A DNA stretch of 64,000 nt from Methanorbis furvi (GCF_032714615.1 NZ_JAWDKA010000001.1:124001-188000), one strand, 5' to 3'. Counted from the first letter of the stretch, positions 33,638 to 42,943 are shown. Made by a program: numbers and translations. The notes: a model not told the origin generated them from the letters alone.

Positions 33638-35683
33638 TTACTGCTCACCTCCCAGGAAGAATGCATCAATCTGGGCAAGAATCTGCGGGCTCGTGAAGTG
33701 CTGCATACGGATTGCTCCGCCTGGACAGAATCCACCGCAGGTACCGCAACCCTTACACTTTGCTGCAGTGACGGTCATGACTGTGCGACCATCGTCAGCG
33801 ACGATCATCGACAGAGCAGAGTACGGGCACTGGCCAACGCACATTCCACAACCTGCACAGAGCTTTTCCACGCACTGGGCATAGTACGGCTCAAGTTCAA
33901 CCTGGCCGGAGTGGATTGGGATGGATGCTGCGGATGCTGCACCTTCTGCCTGTGCTACGGTGTCAGGAATGTCTTTTGGACCCTGACAGACACCGGCGAG
34001 ATAGACACCGGCAGTAGTAGTTCCGCACGGGTCAAGTTTCGGGTGTGCTTCAAGCAGCCATTTGTCTGCAGAACAGGAGACACCAAAGAGTCTGCGGACG
34101 ACTTCGGTCTCTGCGGTCGGCTGAACAGCTGCTGCAAGAACGACGAGGTCGACTTCGATCTCGACCGGCATGCCAAGGAGCGTGTCTTCGGCGATGACGA
34201 GCAGGTTCTTGTTCGGCAGTTCCTGAATCTGAGCGACACGTCCACGGATGAACTTTGCACCCTCGTGCTGGATACGGTAGTAGAACTCCTCGTATGCCTT
34301 ACCGAAGGAACGGATGTCCATGTAGAAGATGTATGCTTTACAGCCCGGGATCTTTTCAATGACCTGGTGGGCGTGCTTCAGCGAGTACATGCAGCAGAAT
34401 CTGGAGCAGTACGGTTTGCCGATTCCGGTGTTGTCACGGGAACCTGCACAAAGCACGAATCCGACTGACATCGGGGTCTCGCCGTCGGACGGACGGACAA
34501 GGTGACCGATGGTGGGTCCGGATGCACAGATTAAACGCTCGAACTCGAGTGAGGAGATGACGTTGTCGTAGAGTTTGTAACCCCACTCTGACTTCTCTTC
34601 GATCGGGAAGGTTTCGTAACCGGTTGCAAGAATGACGGTTCCGACCTTGACAGTGAAGAGTTCATCTTCCATGTTGAGGTCGATTGCTTTTTTGGTGCCA
34701 CACGCAGTCTCACAAAGACCACATTTCACACATGCATCGAAGTCGATCGTGTAGATAAGCGGAACGACCTGAGCGTGCTGGATGTAGATTGCCTTGCGGG
34801 GAGCCATGCCGAATTCCCAGGTGTTCGGTCGAACAACCGGACAGACCTGTGAACAGTCGCCACAGCCGGTACAGCCTCCACCGACGATTCCTTTTGCTGC
34901 TGCCTCGTCCGGAGTGAGAACACCGCGGGCGTGACGGCGGATGGTGACATCGAAGTTACCGATGTAACCTTCGACTGCTTCAACCTCTGCGAGGGTGAAG
35001 AGTCTGATGCCCGGCATACGGCCGGCTTCTGCCATCTTTGGAGACAGAATGCACTGGGAACAGTCAAGAGTCGGGAATGTTTTGTCGAGCTGGGACATGC
35101 GGCCGCCGATGGTCGGTTCCTTCTCAATGAGGTAGGTCTCGATGCCGGCTTTGGCAAGGTCCATGGAGGTCTGAATACCGGCAACACCGGCACCGACGAC
35201 CATTGCACGGTGTTCAACCGGAACTGCCATCGGATAGAGGTCCTCGAGCATGGTTGCTTTTGCAACAGCGATGCGGACGGCGTCCTTTGCTTTTTCGGTT
35301 CCACCGTCCCAGTCGTGCATGTGAACCCAGGAGCCCTGGTCACGGATGTTTGCCATCTCGAACCGGAACGGGTTCAGGCCGCCGTTGGCGGTTGCCGTAC
35401 GGAAGGTAGGCTCGTGAAGACGCGGAGTACATGCTGCGACGACGATACCGGTGAGGTGATCTTTCTCGATAGCGTCGTGGATCATGTTCTGACCAGGGGT
35501 CGAACACATGTATGCGTAGTTTTCAGAGACGACGACGTGCGGGAGAGTCAGAGCGTATTCTTTGACAGCAATGACGTCGAGGGAGCCGGCGATGTTCGTT
35601 CCGCAGTGGCAGATGAACACACCGATTCTCGGCTCAACAGGTGGCTCGCTTGACTCAGAAGCTTTCTTACCAGAGTATACCAT
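33638..35683 (-). CDS. hdrA: Heterodisulfide reductase subunit A (bifurcating flavoprotein)
   Basis: A 681-residue FAD protein at the centre of electron bifurcation: it splits electron pairs between the heterodisulfide CoM-S-S-CoB and ferredoxin. The FAD fold is VVGAGVAGIQTSMDLAKAG. Cluster motifs are CTGCGDCSQVCP and CVKCGLCETACG in the middle, and two C-terminal ferredoxin motifs CAGCGMCVGQCP and CKGCGTCGGFCP. The ATG at 35683 has a GGAGGT site and follows the hdrB stop; the longer reading overlaps hdrB. Confidence 0.97.
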   Translation of the reverse strand: MVYSGKKASESSEPPVEPRIGVFICHCGTNIAGSLDVIAVKEYALTLPHVVVSENYAYMCSTPGQNMIHDAIEKDHLTGIVVAACTPRLHEPTFRTATANGGLNPFRFEMANIRDQGSWVHMHDWDGGTEKAKDAVRIAVAKATMLEDLYPMAVPVEHRAMVVGAGVAGIQTSMDLAKAGIETYLIEKEPTIGGRMSQLDKTFPTLDCSQCILSPKMAEAGRMPGIRLFTLAEVEAVEGYIGNFDVTIRRHARGVLTPDEAAAKGIVGGGCTGCGDCSQVCPVVRPNTWEFGMAPRKAIYIQHAQVVPLIYTIDFDACVKCGLCETACGTKKAIDLNMEDELFTVKVGTVILATGYETFPIEEKSEWGYKLYDNVISSLEFERLICASGPTIGHLVRPSDGETPMSVGFVLCAGSRDNTGIGKPYCSRFCCMYSLKHAHQVIEKIPGCKAYIFYMDIRSFGKAYEEFYYRIQHEGAKFIRGRVAQIQELPNKNLLVIAEDTLLGMPVEIEVDLVVLAAAVQPTAETEVVRRLFGVSCSADKWLLEAHPKLDPCGTTTAGVYLAGVCQGPKDIPDTVAQAEGAASAASIPIHSGQVELEPYYAQCVEKLCAGCGMCVGQCPYSALSMIVADDGRTVMTVTAAKCKGCGTCGGFCPGGAIRMQHFTSPQILAQIDAFFLGGEQ

Positions 35684-35684
35684 G

Positions 35685-36611
35685 TTACTGACCTCCGTTA
35701 ATCTTGTCAAGGAATGGGTTGCAGGATATCTGGTGCAGGTCAAGTCCGAGCTCGACCGGGCTCATACCCTGTGCGAGTCCGAGCATTTCACAGAAGTGAA
35801 GAACCGGCAGGTTCCATTCGACACCGAACTTCTCCTGAATCTCAAACTGACCGCGGTCGAACTGCAGCTGGCAGAACGGACAGGTGTCAACGATTGCCTC
35901 TGCGCCTGCATCGGTCATGTTGATCAGCTTTTCGTTGGTGATGTCAAGGGCATGAGCGATATCATAGCCGCGGACACCTCCGCCGGCACCGCAGCACTGC
36001 ATTTTGTTGCGGTATTCAACAGCTTCTGCGCCAAGGGCGTCGACAAGCTCTTCGAACCAGGTCGGGTGCTCGGTGTCGCCGATGACGTCGCCGGCAAACT
36101 CACGGTCCTTTCTTGGTTTCAGCAGGTGGCAGCCGTAGTGGCAGGCAACTTTGACGCCGGTAAGCGGTGTGTTGACGCTGTCTTTCAGTTTAGCAAGGCC
36201 GCAAATCTCGTCGTTGTAGTAAAGTTCGGCAAGGTGGTACACGTTGATGGTGCCCTTGAACTCCATGTCGACTTCCTTTAAGACTTCATTGACTGCGTCG
36301 CGAAGCTCTGCGTTGTGCTTTAATTTGTGGTTGACTTCCCAGATGGACTTGTAACAGCCGTTGCAGATTAATGCAATGTCCATACCCATCTGTTCGGCAA
36401 GAACCAGGTTGCGTGCTGCCATTGCATACCAGACGTTCAGATCGATGGATCCGAATGCGCCCGGTGCCGGACAGCAGGATGCTCCCTTTAACGGGACAAG
36501 GTCGATGCCGAGCTTTTTGCCGGTGCGGATTGCAGCAGACTCAATACCAGGGTACCGGTTTGGTGCAATGCAGCCGAGGAAGAATGCGAATTGATGATTG
36601 TTGCCTGACAT
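35685..36611 (-). CDS. hdrB: Heterodisulfide reductase subunit B
   Basis: A 308-residue subunit that holds the noncubane [4Fe-4S] clusters which reduce CoM-S-S-CoB. The two CCG domains are seen as SCCPAPGAFG with ICNGCYKS, and HYGCHLLKP with MQCCGAGGG and DTCPFCQ. The start codon overlaps the hdrC stop by one base, which implies coupled translation. Confidence 0.97.
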   Translation of the reverse strand: MSGNNHQFAFFLGCIAPNRYPGIESAAIRTGKKLGIDLVPLKGASCCPAPGAFGSIDLNVWYAMAARNLVLAEQMGMDIALICNGCYKSIWEVNHKLKHNAELRDAVNEVLKEVDMEFKGTINVYHLAELYYNDEICGLAKLKDSVNTPLTGVKVACHYGCHLLKPRKDREFAGDVIGDTEHPTWFEELVDALGAEAVEYRNKMQCCGAGGGVRGYDIAHALDITNEKLINMTDAGAEAIVDTCPFCQLQFDRGQFEIQEKFGVEWNLPVLHFCEMLGLAQGMSPVELGLDLHQISCNPFLDKINGGQ

Positions 36612-37195
36612 TACTGACCCTCCGCAAGAACTTTGTCTGCGAGCTGTTTGGTTCCGTAGGCTTCAAGGATCTTACGGATGGCCGGCAGATATTCGGGGTA
36701 TTTGGAGGTGGTTTCCGGTTCGGGTTCAAGACCGAGTTTGACTCTTGCAGCGCGGTTGCCGTCGGAGTTCGGAACACCATGGCCGGTCTGGTAGATGAAG
36801 TTGACCGTGCCGAGCATGTTCTTTGGGAGAATGCCCTGGGCAGCTGCCATGTTGCGCATTGCCATGATGACATCGGTCGGGATCAGGTCTCGCGGACAGC
36901 GGTCACTGCAGGTGTAGCACGTTGTGCACAGCCAGAGATCAGGGTCGTTGAGGCTGACTTCCTTTAAGCCAAGGTTGGTTCGCCGCATGAAGTTCCGGAT
37001 ACGGTAGCTGCTGCGGGGTGCAGACGGACAGGAACCGGTACAGGTACCACACTGGTAACAGAGGTGGGCTGTCGTACCGCTGATTCTTTCGACGTCGCCG
37101 ACGAAGGTCGGGTCAGAGTCCAGAGCAGGGCGGTAAGACCGGTCTGCAAGGCGTTTGGATAACGCTGCATCTTTGTATGCTTTTGCACTTGCCAT
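36611..37195 (-). CDS. hdrC: Heterodisulfide reductase subunit C
   Basis: A 194-residue ferredoxin-like subunit that relays electrons between HdrA and HdrB. Two cluster motifs are CYQCGTCTGSCP and CTTCYTCSDRCP. The normal HdrC length and gene order C-B-A (then mvhD) match cytosolic HdrABC. Confidence 0.97.
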   Translation of the reverse strand: MASAKAYKDAALSKRLADRSYRPALDSDPTFVGDVERISGTTAHLCYQCGTCTGSCPSAPRSSYRIRNFMRRTNLGLKEVSLNDPDLWLCTTCYTCSDRCPRDLIPTDVIMAMRNMAAAQGILPKNMLGTVNFIYQTGHGVPNSDGNRAARVKLGLEPEPETTSKYPEYLPAIRKILEAYGTKQLADKVLAEGQ

Positions 37196-37204
37196 TCTTT
37201 CTCC

Positions 37205-38374
37205 TCACTCCAGAGATTTTAATTCGACCTGGCCGAACTTGTCTTCACGAACCTTGGAGGAACGCGGGATACACAGCTTGGCAGCGATGGTCTTGTACAG
37301 GTCGGTCTCGGGACCCTTGACGTGGATGCCGGTACGTTTGATGGTAATGACATCTTCTGACGGGCATGCGTTGACACAGGCACCGCACAGAATGCAGAGG
37401 TCTTTGTTGACGGCGATATTCGGCTCGATGCTGTTTCTCTTCATCTGAAGAGCAGGGACAGGGGTCGGCAGATAGATAGCATTGCACGGGCAGATGTCAA
37501 CACAGGTTGAACATCCTCCGGGACACTTGTCAGCGTTGAAGATGATGTCGCCGTCGAAGAACTTCTTAATAGTAACAGCTTCTTCAGGGCAGACTTTCTC
37601 ACACCAGCTGCAGGTAATGCAGGTATCCTGGTCGATGACAACGTTACCCGGGAGCTTGCTCTCAGGAGTTACCACACGTTCAACGGTGATGGCGTCATCC
37701 GGACAGGCGAGCGCACAAACCTGGCATGCGTTGCAGAGGGAGTTGTCCCACACAACTTCGCCGGCAGAGCCGACATGCTCAGCGGTAAACGGTACACGCT
37801 TAATCATCAGTGCCGGACAGAGGGAGGCGCAGATACCACAAACACTGCACTTTTCCTTGTCGACAACAAGAGTGGTCACAGCGTCAAGAGCAGCCTGGCG
37901 TTTGACACCGTCAGCAACCTCACCCTCATAGATCGGGGTGTTGCGAACGATAGAATCGTTGGGGCATGCTTCACTGCAGGTTGTGCAGCGGACGCATTTG
38001 TTTTCGTCAATCTCAGCGGTGAAGTCATACTCCGGGAAACCTTCCTGCTCCTTAATCGGAAGGCTGGGTTCACCGTCAACTCTGACCTCAAGGGCGTCAA
38101 ACGGACACATGATCGTACAGACACCGCAGTAGGAACACTTTGCGGGGTCAACGGAGATTGCGGCTTCGTCTTCGACGGCGCCGCGGCAGACTGCGCCGAC
38201 CAGGCCAAGAACGATGGCGTCCTTGGGACAGACTTCAGAACAGATACCGCATCCGGTACATTTGGTCGTGTTTAACACGAGGTTGGACACCTTACTCAGG
38301 AGGCGCTGCTCCATGGTGACGGTGTCATTCTCCATCTTCGTGGAGTATTTTGGATACATTGTGCTCATTGCCAT
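37205..38374 (-). CDS. fwdF: Polyferredoxin FwdF-type, eight [4Fe-4S] clusters
   Basis: A 389-residue polyferredoxin. Eight CxxCxxCxxxC-type motifs are seen in order (CTGCGICSEVC, CSYCGVCTIMC, CVRCTTCSEAC, CSVCGICASLC, CNACQVCALAC, CITCSWCEKVC, CPGGCSTCVDIC, CILCGACVNAC). It forms the electron wire between Hdr and Fwd. Its place between fwdG and hdrC supports a physical link of the two complexes. The seventh motif has an extra residue. Confidence 0.95.
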   Translation of the reverse strand: MAMSTMYPKYSTKMENDTVTMEQRLLSKVSNLVLNTTKCTGCGICSEVCPKDAIVLGLVGAVCRGAVEDEAAISVDPAKCSYCGVCTIMCPFDALEVRVDGEPSLPIKEQEGFPEYDFTAEIDENKCVRCTTCSEACPNDSIVRNTPIYEGEVADGVKRQAALDAVTTLVVDKEKCSVCGICASLCPALMIKRVPFTAEHVGSAGEVVWDNSLCNACQVCALACPDDAITVERVVTPESKLPGNVVIDQDTCITCSWCEKVCPEEAVTIKKFFDGDIIFNADKCPGGCSTCVDICPCNAIYLPTPVPALQMKRNSIEPNIAVNKDLCILCGACVNACPSEDVITIKRTGIHVKGPETDLYKTIAAKLCIPRSSKVREDKFGQVELKSLE

Positions 38375-38402
38375 GTATGAATCCTCGGTTCTCCAATCTT
38401 AC

Positions 38403-38684
38403 TTAGTGGGTGGCTCCCTCAGCAGCTTTCGCTGCAACAGGTCCATCCTGCGGTCCTACCAGTCTAATAACATCATATGGGCATGCTTCGACGCACACAC
38501 CGCAACCAGCACACAGCTCGTGATCGATGTCAAGGATCATTGCCTTTCCATCCTGTACGAGGTAGATCTTGTCAATTGAGGCAGGATCTACTGTGTTAAG
38601 TTCCAGTGCGTTTACCGGGCAGGCGACCACACAATTGTTACAACCGGTACATCGCTCCATGTTGATATGCATTGCAAATGCCAT
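38403..38684 (-). CDS. fwdG: Ferredoxin FwdG-type, two [4Fe-4S] clusters
   Basis: A 93-residue ferredoxin with CTGCNNCVVACP and CAGCGVCVEACP, and a long N-terminal strand MAFAMHINMERC. It is the first gene of the ten-gene Fwd/Hdr operon. It is preceded by TATA-like sequence near 38735-38750 and an ATCGAT palindrome. Confidence 0.92.
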   Translation of the reverse strand: MAFAMHINMERCTGCNNCVVACPVNALELNTVDPASIDKIYLVQDGKAMILDIDHELCAGCGVCVEACPYDVIRLVGPQDGPVAAKAAEGATH

Positions 38685-38705
38685 TGCTTATATGCACCAG
38701 CCTAT

Positions 38706-38750
38706 ATCGATCGAAATCGATTACTGAAATGGTTGTGGTAGAATATAGAT
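38706..38750 (-). promoter_or_regulatory. Operon promoter with ATCGAT palindrome
   Basis: On the minus strand a TATA-like stretch (CTTTATCTATATTC) at about 38737-38750 precedes an inverted pair of ATCGAT hexamers with a four-base gap (38706-38721), 22 bp before fwdG. The palindrome lies near the predicted transcription start and is a possible operator for the whole operon. Confidence 0.4.
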
Positions 38751-39310
38751 AAAGTTTCTTAATACAATGCAAGCCGAATCCGGGCGTATTTTGATATATG
38801 TAAATAAAAAAACATTGATAACATAGAGCAGTAAACATAATCATGACAGATAAGACCCGAAAGAACCACAGGAAACCTAATGTGACAGTGGGCAATGAAT
38901 AACATCTGGATTTCAATATAAACTCAGTAAACGGGAAATAATCAGGGAATATCTCATTTGCGCGTTTATTTATAACTGAAGATGAGACGTGAGAGTTATT
39001 GAATAGATCAACATATCAACAATCTTTGATTATCTGTTGGTTGAGAGATTATCGGTGGGTATAGGAGTCGGTAACTGATCTATTATTATAGTGAGGACCA
39101 TGAATTACAAAAACCTCAGGTATCGAGTTTACATCTTAGTTCATGTGTCTTCCATGGACTGAGGTACGATGAGTAGTGAACGGCCGAAGATAACCAAACG
39201 AATTGGAATGCAAAAGTTCAGGTATCGATTACCTCTTATACTCTCACCACCGATAATTCTGTTACCGAAAATTCCGGTGGCTACTCATCGGAGACAACTC
39301 AAGGATACTT
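38751..39310. other. Long intergenic region between fwd/hdr and marker-11 loci
   Basis: About 560 bp with no supportable ORF, AT-rich in the left half. CAGGTATCGA is repeated near 39117 and 39222. A stem (CCACCG at 39247-39252 with CGGTGG at 39275-39280) sits in the likely leader of the marker-11 operon, after a TATA-like CTTATACTC near 39235. It may hold a regulatory RNA; no known riboswitch is recognised. Confidence 0.4.
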
Positions 39311-40264
39311 ATGATTACCCTATATCCGGAACAGGTAAAAGAGCGGTTTGGGCCGCTCTTCTGCCGCCGACTGCTGGTGATGACCGACGAAAAGGAAGGA
39401 GTCGCCGAACTTCACGAACAGTGTCATGCCCGCGGGCCCATCGAATGGGATCATATGAACCGCCGCAGGGCGGGCGGTGCACTCATCACTGCAAAGACCG
39501 AAGGAACCACCATGACCATGACGGCAAAGATCGGATCCTATCCGATCAAATTCGGCCCCTCAGACACCGAACTCGGCGGTCAGGCTTTGGAAGCGGTCAT
39601 CGTGAACGGTGATGAAGTCGCAACCAAATGGGCGGGAGCGGCAGGAGCAGGAGTCGGCATTGCCGCATGTCTTGCCCAGGCGCCCGGAGTCATCAGAACC
39701 GAATACAACTCAGAAGAAGATCTGCATGTCGGCGGAGCACACATCTGCCGAAGCACGATCGTCTTACCAAAGTACGAAAAGATCACCTTCGGCATCGACG
39801 ACACCGACACCAAAGAGAGCGGAGCAACATGGGTCCTCGCCATGAAATGCGGCGAGGCCTGTACAGTTGACGGCGCAATCTTTCTTGGCATGAGAATTAT
39901 TCAGCTCAATCCAAAAGCACCGGAAAAAACCACCAACTGCACGGGGTCCGTTATCACCTTTGCAGTGCGGCCAGACAAAAAAGAGGAACTCATCAAGTTC
40001 GTCAGAGAGTTCATCGAAGAGAGATCAGTCAGCCCTGACACCGGCATCTGCTGCTGGTCGGGAATTAAACTGCCGAAATCATCCTACGCAAAACGGATCA
40101 AGACCGAACTGCTGACGAAGGATGAAGCAAACAAAGAAGCAGAGAAACTCGGTGTCTCCTTCATCGACTCAGCAAACGGTAAAGGAAGAATCGGTGCTCT
40201 TGGAGCACTGCTGTGGGCGAACGGAGGTGTAGAAGTTGCAGGGCTATATGGCGAAACTCCATGA
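39311..40264 (+). CDS. Marker-11-like protein, first of tandem pair
   Basis: A 317-residue protein of the methanogenesis marker 11 type. It has the GIDDTDT motif (around residue 157) that the family shares with the C-terminal part of TiaS-like tRNA enzymes, plus GGGxx regions and NCTGSVITFAV. The first 60 residues have no counterpart in the second copy. It is very likely an older duplicate of the gene downstream. The function of the family is unknown but is confined to methanogens, so a role in a methanogenesis cofactor or Mcr maturation is assumed. AAGGA precedes the ATG. Confidence 0.7.
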   Translation: MITLYPEQVKERFGPLFCRRLLVMTDEKEGVAELHEQCHARGPIEWDHMNRRRAGGALITAKTEGTTMTMTAKIGSYPIKFGPSDTELGGQALEAVIVNGDEVATKWAGAAGAGVGIAACLAQAPGVIRTEYNSEEDLHVGGAHICRSTIVLPKYEKITFGIDDTDTKESGATWVLAMKCGEACTVDGAIFLGMRIIQLNPKAPEKTTNCTGSVITFAVRPDKKEELIKFVREFIEERSVSPDTGICCWSGIKLPKSSYAKRIKTELLTKDEANKEAEKLGVSFIDSANGKGRIGALGALLWANGGVEVAGLYGETP

Positions 40265-41135
40265 TCCATATCAGGCTCCCTATCAGGAAATAATCGCAGT
40301 CGCATCAAGTGACGGCAAACAGATCGAACTCATCGAATGCTTCGACTGTATCGGCGGAGGGATGTGGGTCGCAAAACATTACGCCCAAAGTCCGCTGGTC
40401 AATAGTGTCAGAAAAGTGGGAACCACGATCCGGTACCACATAACTCCCGGCTCAGCAGAGCTGCAGCTGGTCGGATCAAAGTTTCCCGCAGGAATTGCGG
40501 GGACTGCGGTTACTGATAACGAAATTGCCATCTCGTACCTCGGCATGGGCGGCGGCGGAGTTGGTGCATCCATCTGCCGGGCAGGAGCAAAAGGTGTCCT
40601 TCGTGCAGAGACCACACCGTGCGGCGGAGGAAAACTCGCCGGCTCAACTTTGCATCTGAAAAGAATGGAACGCGTCATTATCGGCATCGACGACACCGAC
40701 ACGCCGGAGGTCGGAGCGACCTGGGCACTGACGCACAATATTGCCCGCGAAGTGGAGAACGACAACTCACGCTACCTCTCCCACACCATCACCCAGCTCT
40801 TCCCGGTAGCACAGCGAACGAAGAACTGTGTCGCAGTCGCGATCGAGTTTGCCACAACCGAGCCTGAGACCTTGATCACAAACGTCCAGAAACTTGTGGA
40901 GAAGTACACGCTCTCCGACAAAACCGGCATGGTGGTCTTCCGCGGATTTGATCCGTCACCGCTCGAAGAGTACGCATGGATGGTCAAACGCGGAGAGATC
41001 ACGCTTGACCAGATGGAAGCGATCAAAAAATACATCGATATCCGCATCGGCGGGTCAGGAATTATCGGCGCAACCGCAGCAATTCCGCTCTACACCAGAT
41101 TTGAAGAGGCACTGTTACTATGTGGACATCCTTAA
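40236..41135 (+). CDS. Methanogenesis marker protein 11
   Basis: A 299-residue protein with the family landmarks GIDDTDT (about residue 150), YLGMGGGGVGASICRAG and NCVAVAIEF. It starts at TTG 40236 because GGAGGTG at 40223-40229 is six bases before; an ATG at 40248 is too far from that site. It overlaps the upstream paralogue by 29 bases and the radical SAM gene by 16, so the three are co-translated. Biochemical function unknown. Confidence 0.85.
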   Translation: MQGYMAKLHDPYQAPYQEIIAVASSDGKQIELIECFDCIGGGMWVAKHYAQSPLVNSVRKVGTTIRYHITPGSAELQLVGSKFPAGIAGTAVTDNEIAISYLGMGGGGVGASICRAGAKGVLRAETTPCGGGKLAGSTLHLKRMERVIIGIDDTDTPEVGATWALTHNIAREVENDNSRYLSHTITQLFPVAQRTKNCVAVAIEFATTEPETLITNVQKLVEKYTLSDKTGMVVFRGFDPSPLEEYAWMVKRGEITLDQMEAIKKYIDIRIGGSGIIGATAAIPLYTRFEEALLLCGHP

Positions 41136-42079
41136 AGGCACAACTGCTTGAGGTCGGCAACGTGAAACTCATCGGAGCTGACGCGACCGAGTACGAATCA
41201 AAGTCAACCGCAGGACCCGGGGCCGGAGGACGCGGTTCGGTATTTTTCAGCTACGAAGGACACCGCGTGCGTCTCGCGGTCACTGACGACTCACCGATCA
41301 CCATCCGCCACATCGGCGGCGGAACCGTGATGCTGACTTACGGCTGTATCGAGGTTCTCGGAAAACTCGAAAAGCCGGGAAGCCACTGCCCGGGCCAGGC
41401 CTACATCACCATTAGCGGCTCATGCATCTACCACTGCAGATACTGTCCGGTGCCGGGCAATGCGGCACCGACAAAATCCATTGATGAGATCGTCACGCTC
41501 GTGAAAAATGCCGGCGACATTCATGCGATATCATTGACAAGCGGCGTTGTCGGAACTGTCGAAGAGGAAGAGAAACGTGCTCTTGATGCAGTGGAAGCTT
41601 TGAAACAGTTCAACCTCCCGATCGGAGTTTCGATTTATCCTGTTGCAGGAACCGCACAGAGACTCCATGAAGCAGGAGCTGCCGAAGTAAAGTTCAATCT
41701 TGAAACCGCAACGCCCGAACTTTTCAGAGAGATGTGCCCGGGGATGGACAGAGATCTCATCAACGCAGAACTTGATACGGCGGTAGAGCTGTTTGGGAAA
41801 AATCATGTCTTCACCAATCTCATCTTCGGGCTCGGCGAGACCGATGATGAGATGAAGTCAACGATCGATGAGGTATGCAGACGCGGCATCATCCCGACAC
41901 TTCGTCCTTTCTCTCCGGCAGCAGAGCTGAAGGATCTCCCTCGTCCGGGTTTCAAGCGGTTCATGAATCTCTACAAACATCATCGTGCAGCCCTTGCATC
42001 AAACGGACTTGACGCTACCAAAGCAGAAACCATGTGCATCGCCTGTACCGGATGCGATATGGTGCCGGGCCTCGACTAA
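41120..42079 (+). CDS. Radical SAM protein linked to marker 11
   Basis: A 319-residue radical SAM protein. The cluster motif CIYHCRYC is near residue 100, after a 95-residue N-terminal domain, and the barrel continues to about 300. C-terminal Cys (CIACTGCD) may bind an auxiliary cluster. The overlap with marker 11 suggests a joint function, such as modification of a methanogenesis enzyme or cofactor. It is shorter than Mmp10 and does not look like it. The substrate is unknown. Confidence 0.8.
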   Translation: MWTSLKAQLLEVGNVKLIGADATEYESKSTAGPGAGGRGSVFFSYEGHRVRLAVTDDSPITIRHIGGGTVMLTYGCIEVLGKLEKPGSHCPGQAYITISGSCIYHCRYCPVPGNAAPTKSIDEIVTLVKNAGDIHAISLTSGVVGTVEEEEKRALDAVEALKQFNLPIGVSIYPVAGTAQRLHEAGAAEVKFNLETATPELFREMCPGMDRDLINAELDTAVELFGKNHVFTNLIFGLGETDDEMKSTIDEVCRRGIIPTLRPFSPAAELKDLPRPGFKRFMNLYKHHRAALASNGLDATKAETMCIACTGCDMVPGLD

Positions 42080-42127
42080 CCCGATAGTCGCATTTAACTT
42101 TCCACATGACATAAGTAGAGTAACTCT

Positions 42128-42943
42128 ATGATCTTTCCCAGCGAATGCAAATACATCGGCAGTGCGGCAACAAAGCCGCACGGAGACACCGTGTATTTCC
42201 TGACAAAATATCTGATACACCCAGTGCCCGAAGGTTTTGAAATTCTGGAAGTGGAGCATGTCGGGGATAGCGGGTACATGAGACCGATAAAATCGGTCAG
42301 AAGGCTGGTGGGTCCTGAGGATATTGCGGTGTGGGAAGGGCCGATCACGCCGCATGACAGAGTGGGTCTCATCAGAAAAGCCCTCTCAACAAAAAAACGG
42401 TGTACTATTTTTGGGGCACAGGACGAACACATGACGTTCATACTGGATCCGGATTTTGCAGGGCTTGAAACAGTGCATGTCTATGACATCAAGCCGCCGC
42501 GGCCGAACCTTTCTGCCACAATTCATATCCTCGAAGACTTAGGATTCTTCGGGCAGCAGAATATTATGTTCGACCATCATGTCCGCGACATCTCCGAAAT
42601 TCCGGCTGATGTATATCCATGCAGAGCCGGAGGGTTTCCCAAAACCCTTGACCGCGACGAGCTGCATGGCGGCGAACATGTTGCCTGCTGTGTAACCGGT
42701 CGCCACATCTGCAGCGAGTGTTATGATGATGAGTTTGTCTATGAGGACACCTGTCCGCTTTCGCAGATTGCAGAAGAGCCGTTCATCGCACGATGCTGTC
42801 GTGCTGATCGGAGCGGAGTAGGCATGTACAATGGAAAGTTCGGGGCAGTGGTTCACTGGGGGTCGTCGCCGAGAACGATGCTCGAAGCGGTTGATGCGAT
42901 GCTTGAGGAGTGGCATAAGAGAAAGGAGGAATATCATGGTTAA
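42128..42943 (+). CDS. Conserved Cys-rich protein of methanogens, unknown function
   Basis: A 271-residue soluble protein. The C-terminal half is Cys/His-rich (HVACCVTGRHICSECYD, DTCPLSQ, ARCCRADRSGV), which suggests a metal site. I recognise the sequence as typical of conserved methanogen hypotheticals but cannot name a reaction. It follows the marker-11/radical SAM operon by 48 bp and overlaps nfo by eight bases. Confidence 0.65.
   Translation: MIFPSECKYIGSAATKPHGDTVYFLTKYLIHPVPEGFEILEVEHVGDSGYMRPIKSVRRLVGPEDIAVWEGPITPHDRVGLIRKALSTKKRCTIFGAQDEHMTFILDPDFAGLETVHVYDIKPPRPNLSATIHILEDLGFFGQQNIMFDHHVRDISEIPADVYPCRAGGFPKTLDRDELHGGEHVACCVTGRHICSECYDDEFVYEDTCPLSQIAEEPFIARCCRADRSGVGMYNGKFGAVVHWGSSPRTMLEAVDAMLEEWHKRKEEYHG

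Noticed and set aside
33698-35653. Long plus-strand frames opposite hdrA
   Set aside because: They are shadows of hdrA; the protein sequences are compositionally odd and match nothing.
39169-39612. Frame starting MSSERPKITK upstream of and overlapping the first marker-11 gene
   Set aside because: It overlaps the marker-11 protein by 300 bases in another frame and turns Arg/Pro-rich there.
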